Of a stretch of DNA of 64,000 nt, positions 58,301 to 64,000 are shown one piece after another. The notes under the pieces were generated by a model. The model was given only the letters and a program-made list of their open reading frames with translations, searched no databases and had not been told where the DNA came from. This DNA is from Anaeramoeba flamelloides (taxonomy: Eukaryota > Metamonada > Anaeramoebidae): NCBI GenBank assembly GCA_027625915.1, contig JANTQA010000033.1:2604001-2668000 (forward strand). The letters run 5' to 3'. Both the position numbers and the translations under genes were made by a program. Numbering within the stretch: position 1 is the stretch's first letter; every line of letters starts with the position of its first letter.

Positions 58301-61300
58301 CTAATTTAAAAGAGTTTAAAATCGATATTATTTTTTCCAATTGAAAATATTAAAAATACAATTAAATATTAAAAATACAATTATTAAAGGATTTCAAAAA
58401 ATTTAGAATTTAAGATTTATGAATGAAAATGAAGAAAATAATATGAATTTAAATTTTGAACAAATTTAAAATACAAATTATAGAAGATTTTTAATTAAAA
58501 TCCAAAATATATTCAATAAATGGTTAATTAATAATAATGATAAAACTATTGAATATATTAAAAAAGGGTCAATTCCATTTATTCATAAAAAGGGGATGAA
58601 GGGGTAACTTTGAATTATCGACCTATTTCAATTAATCAAAGTTTACCCAAGATTATTTTTAAAAATGCTATATAAACTAATTAAACATTGTTGGGAATTT
58701 ATTCATAAGTCACAATTTGGATTTCGTTAAAAATATGTTACTCAAATTGTGGTCTTAAATTTTTTAAATATATAATCAAATAAAATCAAAAAATGAAAAT
58801 GAAAATGATATAACCTATATTATAATGATTGATATAGTTAAATTTTGTGATTCAAATAAATTTTTTGATTCAAATAATTTTAAAATAATTAGAAAAACAA
58901 TAAAAGGGTTTATTTTAAATAAAATTATCAATAATTTTTTATTAAAATATTATCAAGGAGAAGGGCTTGGTATCTTCCAAGGAGACTCTTTATCACATAT
59001 TTATATTTGCTCTTATTTCACATTTTTTTTATTAAAAATAATACCATTAACAAATCATTGTCAAATGTTTGCGGATGATTTAATTTTAATTATAAAAGGG
59101 AATATAAATCAAATTAATAAAAAATTAATATTAATATATCAAATAATGATTCAATTTGGATTATAACCTAATAAAGACAAAACAGAAATATCAAAAGATT
59201 TATCAAAAATTAAATAATTAGGAATTTATTTAGAAAAAATTTCACATTTAATATATAATATTAAAAAGGAAAAGGTTACTTATAAAAATTCTAAACCATT
59301 GTTTTATAATAATTTATTAACAAATAATTTGGAAATTAGATTATATAAATTTTATATGTTAAGCCAATTAACATATGGTTTAGAAATATATAACTATAAA
59401 ATAGCAACCCTAAATTATTTAAATTCCTGGATTAACACATACATTACCGAAATTTGCAAAATAAACCGAAATACACCAGTTCTTATCCATAAAACAGAAT
59501 TTAAATTTGAAAATTTGGTAATTTCAATTAATAAAAAGAAATTTAAATTCAAAAATAAATTAAAAAATTTCTCTCTATCTTAACTGAATAAACTAATAAA
59601 ATTTAACCAAAGAATTAACAATAAAATTAATTGGAATTCAAAGAATTTAAAACTTCTTAAAAACGAAATTTATAATTATAATTATAATGAGTTGTTGAAT
59701 TCAACCAGTTGTGAATGTAGTTAGGTTTTTTTTAATTTGAGAAATAAAAAGAAAATTTTAAAAATTTTCTTTTAATTTCTAAAGTTCAAAAAAATCACCA
59801 TTAGCTTTTCTTGAGTTTTCTGTTTATTTGTAAAATCAATAGAATTTCGTTAGGTTTTTTCGAGTTTTCTATTTATTTGGAAAATCTATAGATTTTCGTT
59901 AGGTTTTTTTGAGTTTTCTATTTATTTGGGAAATCAATAGATTTTTGTTAGGTTTTTTTTTTTTTACTTTAGAAATAAACCGAAAATTTTAATAAATTTT
60001 CGGTTTATTTCTAAAGTAAAAAAAAAACCTAGAACACTTCACAAATAAAATAGAAAACCTCAAGAAAAGCTAGGCACTCTACAGTACTTGAGACACTCCA
60101 CAAGAATATTTTAAAATAATTAAAAATCAAAAAAAAATATTTAAAACGCAAAAATATTTAAGTTCTCCATCAAGCTCAACAATTCTAAAATTCAAAACAT
60201 TTACAAACTGCTTAAATAGATATTATTATGTAATAAATAAAAACTCAAATAAATTTTGTCCTTTAGGTTTAAAATATGAACATAAAAAGATAATAGAAAA
60301 TATTGATCACTTTTTATGGGTGTGTTCTTCCGATAAAAAAGAGAGATTAATTTTTCTAATAAATTAAAAGAATTAAATTTTAATGAAATAATTTTAAGCT
60401 ATGATAACTTAAAATTATTTCCATTAATTAATAATCGTGAAATATATGTGTTTAACAATGAATTTCTGAAAGGAAATTAAAGTAAACAGGCACTTAGAGT
60501 TTAATTTACACTTCCTCATCAATAGAAATAAAAAAGAATCTTTTTTTTTTTAATAGAGTTTTGGTGACAAATAACAAGTCTTTTTTTGGTTCTATTGAAT
60601 CAGAATAAAATAATTTTTGATGTTTTTGAAAAATAATTCTTCAAAAGGTGCTTTAACAAGTTGGAAAGTGTTTGATAAAAATTGACTCATTGGAATCATT
60701 GTAATATTATAATTCCAAAATTTAAATTTTTGTACTTCTATAAATTCCAAAAATGGAGTCATTTTGAGAACTCTGCTCATTTGTTCTTTCCAAATACCAG
60801 TATTTTGGGTTTTTTTTGTTTCTACTCTTAATTAACCGAAATTTGTTTTTTTTTTTCTTCTTTTCAGAAGAAAGGAATTCTTATCAATTTTGGATCCTAA
60901 AAAAAGTCGAATATTTTCTTTTTTATTCAATGATAAGGTTCTGGGTTGTGCGGTTAAATCGTTTTTCTTTTTTACAGAACTCAAATCAATAACCAAATAA
61001 AAGTAGCTAAACAAAAAAAAAGTAATGTGATATTCTTACATTTGAATTATTACTTTTGGGTTTCCTTCGTGTGGGCCATAGAGCTGGTTGATCAGCGAAT
61101 TAACCAGTGCGTGACTAGTTGCTGACCATTGAATAATTGTTGCTGATCTATGTCTCCAATTGACAAAAGCCTTTTTTAATTTGTTCCACATTTGAATGTT
61201 TGTTGTGTTTGATTTAAACCAGAGATCAAAAAGAAGCTAAAAGGGGGGTTAATTGTAGAGATCCATATTGTTTTTTTATTTTCACGAGAAATTTTGTTTC

Positions 61301-62247
61301 AGGAAAATTGGTTAGATTTTTTGGGTTTTTTTTTATTTATAAAAGCAAATAAGAAAAAAGTTAATTTGGTTTGAAAAAGAGCTTACTTTGAGGACGTGTG
61401 GTGTTAGATTGTGTGTAAGTAATGGTTCTTGTCGTGAGCCTTCTCCTGATAAAAGAGAATCTGTGATGCCCACCAAAATATCCAATAAAAACTCGACAGT
61501 TTCATTATCATAAGTCGAATAGAATTTCTCCCCGAGTGTCGAAATGATGTTGATAACCTTTAGACACAAGTTTACGTGTGTAGTTTCAAGTTCTGTGTTT
61601 TCAATTCCAAACCTTGGTTCAAACAATAAGGAAAGGTGCCCAAAAATTTCCTAAGTTTTATTGAAACGAGAGTGATATTTGGGAAGGTGTAAACAAGTTT
61701 GTTGAGTGGTTTTAAAAGAATAAACGTTTTGTTTGTTTTTTTTCTTTTTTTCCTACGTTTTCTTTAAAAAAATCAAAAAGAACAAAAAAAATGGTGTTAT
61801 CTACTTACCCGACAATATCTGTTTTTATCTTTATGAAACATAAGCGGTAGTGACTCTTCGTTTAACCATTTGGCATAAAGAGTGATCCCATTTTGAATAA
61901 TTTTATGATTAGCAAGAGGAAGCGAAAATGCTTGCCCTGTGCATTCCATAACCCATTGTATGGAAAACTTTGAAATACACACGGGCTTTAACCGGTTCGG
62001 ATCTAAAAGAATCCGTAAAACCGAATCAACAATATCACATTTTATGTCTTGTGGGAATGTTGCTAAGACATTGGATTCTACAAAAGTTTTTGAGTAGCAG
62101 CATTTTTAAAAGTTATTCGAAAAAGAAAAAATACACAAATTACAACAGAAGACCTTGAGAAAGAAAGGCAAAAAACAAAATGCTCTGAAAAATAGTACCT
62201 GGATTTTGTTTCAGTGAAGTTACTTGTTCAATATGTTGAAGAAACAT
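49394..62247 (-). CDS. RALGAPB: RalGAP beta-like subunit, six exons
   Basis: Exons on the minus strand: 62247-62199, 62077-61809, 61650-61387, 61236-61040, 61006-60837 and 52512-49394. All junctions are GT-AG and in phase, giving about 1355 residues (animal beta subunits are ~1490). The N-terminal exons match RalGAP beta: 'VLATFPQDIKCDIVDSVL', 'IQWVMECTGQAFSLPL', 'LSLLFEPRFG', 'LLFDLWFKS' and 'VNWRHRSATIIQWSA'. The large exon continues with 'IFSIAMNGIRDIVNCFL', 'GNSILHIFAKWLFEA', 'FNGRYAWKAKF' and the Rap/Ran-GAP domain (residues about 1130-1330), including 'LGWMVDLKNHNGY', 'EVVFHVSTL' and 'ALGALVRKTVI'. Thr-rich and Lys/Glu-rich low-complexity inserts lie near residues 620 and 900. In animals beta pairs with a catalytic alpha subunit to inactivate Ral GTPases. 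The last junction (donor GTTAAT, 8324-nt intron) is the weakest; a missing small exon is possible. Confidence 0.88.
53900..54840. mobile_element. ~950-bp dispersed element, inverted copy
   Basis: Reverse complement of 15215-16160 with moderate divergence. Its ends read TTGGCC/GGTAATTTTGGTC-like TIRs. No transposase. Confidence 0.78.
57690..60480 (+). pseudogene. Decayed non-LTR (LINE) retrotransposon
   Basis: Blocks in several frames appear in LINE order. 57770-57850 gives an endonuclease-end-like 'FISDNKIILL' followed by 'DWNIKKKYK'. About 58100-58240 gives 'NKNFWKKINLI', the linker. At 58610 'LNYRPISINQSLPKI' is reverse-transcriptase-like. At 58825 'IMIDIVKFCDS' corresponds to the first Asp motif. 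Then 'GIFQGDSLSHIYICSYF' and 'QMFADDLILI' (catalytic FADD at 59068-59079) follow. 'LSQLTYGLEIYNYK' is the thumb region. At 60270-60340 'CPLGLKYEH...HFLWVC' resembles the C-terminal Cys/His segment. Stops and frameshifts are numerous, and a foldback element splits the 3' part, so it is dead. It is antisense to the RalGAP transcript. Confidence 0.85.
59718..60083. mobile_element. Modular foldback element inserted in the LINE
   Basis: Best-preserved copy of the foldback family. Repeated AATCAATAGATTTTCGTTAG modules lead to a perfect-looking palindromic core (GAAATAAACCGAAAATTTTA and its inverse). 'CCTAGAACACTTCACAAATA' and 'CTCAAGAAAAGCTAGGCACT' then form the inverse arm. Sequence on both sides is LINE-derived, so the insertion post-dates the LINE. 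Confidence 0.8.
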
Positions 62248-62887
62248 TAACAAATATTTAAATCAAAATATTTAGCACCAGTAATTCTTTTAAAAAAATA
62301 AAATATTTTGCAATTTTTGATTCCTTCTGTTTTTTCTTTTTCTGAATTAAATTCCTAGTTTTTTCCTCTTATTGCTTTTTTACCCTTTTTTTTTTGTTTT
62401 TCACCTTTGGGTAAAATAAAATTAACTTATTGTTTTGTGAGGATTTTTTATTCGATTCAGGTAAGAATTTTCTTTATCGAAAGTATCAAGTACAAGTTAT
62501 TTTTTTTTGTATTCAAAGGTATTTGTGGAATAATTTCTAAAATACATGATCAGATCAATCATCAAAAACAAATTTTTTTAAAAAAAATGAGAATTATTTG
62601 TTTAATTGTTAATTGGGGGAGTGGTTAACTAAATTACCTCCGATCGCTGTTAGGTTTTTTTTAGTTTACATGAATTGAGTCAAATCAAAGATATTTATAT
62701 ATTCTTATGAATTTTTGAAAACTGCCGTTAGGTTTTTTTTACTTTTTGAAATAAAAGGAAAAATTAAATAAATTTTCTTTTTATTCCAAAAATCAAAAAA
62801 AACCTAGGCACTCTACGCCACACTACAGCAGTTGACAGCACTTTACTCAACTTTAAATATAAATTCATTATTATTTTTTTTTCTTAG
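62248..62887. other. Intergenic region with a foldback element
   Basis: 5' flank of the RalGAP gene. A foldback element lies at about 62640-62830 (AGGTTTTTTTTACTTTTTGA, palindromic core, then 'CCTAGGCACTCTACG'). A possible upstream exon for the + strand candidate gene at 62519-62600 ('IHDQINHQKQIFLKKMR') cannot be joined in phase and is not called. Confidence 0.5.
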
Positions 62888-63278
62888 TTAAGATCAGAAC
62901 GAATAGGTGAGATTTTCTTGAAAAAAATGAAAAGAAAAAATTATATTGTGGAACACAGACAAGAAAAAGAGAAACAAAAACAAGAAACAAAAGAAATTAT
63001 AAAAAAACAATATATTAAAAAATTAGATAAAAAAGTAACGTTGTGTGTTCAAATGTTAGAGTGCATTTTTGACTGTTTTATTTTATTCTAATTATATCTG
63101 TTACACAACAACGATACAATCTGTTTGAATAAAATCATGCTTGGCATAATTGATTCCAGTACAGGACATTATTACTACACTCTTCAAAAGTCACACCCAG
63201 TCAAAGACAATTGCATATATAAAGAAGTTTAATTGTCGCAAAAACTCACTTTCTTCAATACCTTACCAACGGAATTAA
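62888..63278 (+). CDS. Possible small intron-containing gene (3' exons)
   Basis: Two putative exons, 62888-63034 and 63165-63278, join in phase (AAA|GTAACG ... ACAG|GAC) and end in TAA, giving 86 residues. The first follows a T8 tract and a TTCTTAG acceptor and encodes a charged helix ('ERIGEIFLKKMKRKNYIVEH', then Lys/Glu/Gln-rich). The second encodes 'DIITTLFKSHTQSKTIAYIK' and 'KFNCRKNSLSSIPYQRN' and is less AT-rich than its surroundings. I do not recognise the protein, and the 5' exon with a start codon is not identified. The other two frames of the second exon are also open for some distance, so the frame choice is uncertain. Confidence 0.4.
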
Positions 63279-64000
63279 AACCATAACATTGATTATTTTA
63301 TTTTAGGTCTTTTGAATAAATGTTAAAAAAAAAAAACGACAAACAAGTATTTCTTTTTGTGAAAGATAAAGAAAACTCATAAAAAAAAATCAATTTTTTT
63401 GAAATATAAAACACCCATCAAATATTCTGAACAAATTTCTAGTATGTCGTTAAATCAATAATTTTTTAATTTTTTTTTTTTTATTGGAGTGAAGTTTTTA
63501 GTCAATATTTTTACCCTTAAATATAAATGGGGGAAAAAACTTGAATAATGTTAACAATAATTTTTTTTTTCATTTAATGACAATATATTTTCCTTCTTAG
63601 ATAACATTTCTCACTTTACTCAAAATAAATTTGAAGGTAATAAGTTAATTACAAGAAAAATAATTTTTGAAAAGTTTGATGATGGGAAAATCTGAAAGAA
63701 TTCTACTATATCGGATATTATAGAACTCAATACAATGTGAAGAAAACAACAATTTAGTAAACATGATATGCAAGTAAAATCTGCTGTAAATCATTGGTAT
63801 TTTGTAAAGAATGATTAAAGAATTAAAAATACAAAAAATCAACTATTTAATAATTATTCGAAACATAATTTTGAGGATATTATAATCAATTATAAAGAGA
63901 TTCTTAAAAAATTCAAAAATGGAATTATTCTAAAAGACAAGCGCTGTCTTGTTATCCAGTATTTTTAAAATTAATTGATTAGATAATAATTGTTTCTCTG
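63279..64000. other. Spacer with decayed coding-like segment
   Basis: About 63600-63990 reads on the + strand as fragments in one frame with stops ('NKLITRKIIFEKFDDGKI', 'SKHDMQVKSAVNHWYFVK', 'EDIIINYKEILKKFKNG'). This has the look of a dead coding sequence, perhaps transposon-derived, but no family is recognisable. The rest is AT-rich without features. Confidence 0.4.

Larger units (their letters stand above)
52513..60836. other. 8.3-kb transposon-filled intron 5 of the RalGAP beta-like gene
   Basis: Bounded on the minus strand by donor GTTAAT at 60836 and acceptor ATTATAG ending at 52513. The acceptor is preceded by a T10 tract and a CACTAAC branch-like word. The other introns of this gene are 33 to 157 nt. 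Contents include the inverted partner of the FIP200-intron element (53900-54840), a decayed LINE (57690-60480), a foldback element (59718-60083) and a CTGGTATTTGAAT TIR fragment at 60790. Between about 54850 and 57270 I see only AT-rich sequence. Confidence 0.72.

Overview
The window is eukaryotic, very A+T-rich nuclear DNA using the standard genetic code. Coding exons sit in long AT-rich spacers and are interrupted by GT-AG introns. The recognisable proteins are a small-subunit ribosomal protein (eS1/RPS3A), a FIP200/ATG11-type autophagy scaffold, a RalGAP beta-like GTPase-activating subunit, a microbial-type PARG-like hydrolase, an ankyrin protein and a single-pass surface protein with a cadherin-like domain. 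Lys/Glu-rich low complexity, poly(T) tracts and many small TA-flanked transposons suggest an amoeboid protist. An Anaeramoeba-like lineage is my guess from general character only; the sequence does not prove it.

Layout. 1-3 kb: transmembrane protein (-) and a terminal-inverted-repeat element. 3-13.8 kb: mostly non-coding, with a charged-protein gene (7867-8877, +), several short inverted-repeat elements and a dead Tc1/mariner transposase (9.5-10.4 kb). 13.8-20.0 kb: five-exon FIP200/ATG11 gene (+), whose fourth intron (2276 nt) carries a roughly 950-bp dispersed element. 20-30.9 kb: no gene seen, only MITE-like and inverted repeats. 30.9-32.0 kb: ankyrin gene (+). 35.5-36.7 kb: RPS3A (+, one intron). 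40.3-41.4 kb: PARG-like gene (+, one intron). 42-48.7 kb: a transposon nest with a MITE inside a MITE, a tandem element dimer, an Ulp1-protease remnant cut off at that dimer, and a second copy of the dead mariner. 49.4-62.2 kb: RalGAP beta-like gene (-), reconstructed here as six exons with an 8.3-kb intron holding a decayed LINE, MITEs and the inverted partner of the FIP200-intron element. 62.9-63.3 kb: a possible small intron-containing gene (+).

The two most informative results are exon reconstructions that join fragments which look unrelated in isolation. For the FIP200/ATG11 gene, five exons (13824-20040) join in phase and give an N-terminal ubiquitin-like fold, the ATG17-like region, a long coiled coil and the C-terminal claw. 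For the RalGAP beta gene, five short upstream exons at 60.8-62.2 kb join in phase to the large exon at 49.4-52.5 kb. The genes do not form an operon or obvious pathway cluster; they are ordinary eukaryotic housekeeping, signalling and surface genes. I found no CRISPR array, tRNA, rRNA or clearly novel multi-gene system. The unusual content is transposon biology and gene architecture.
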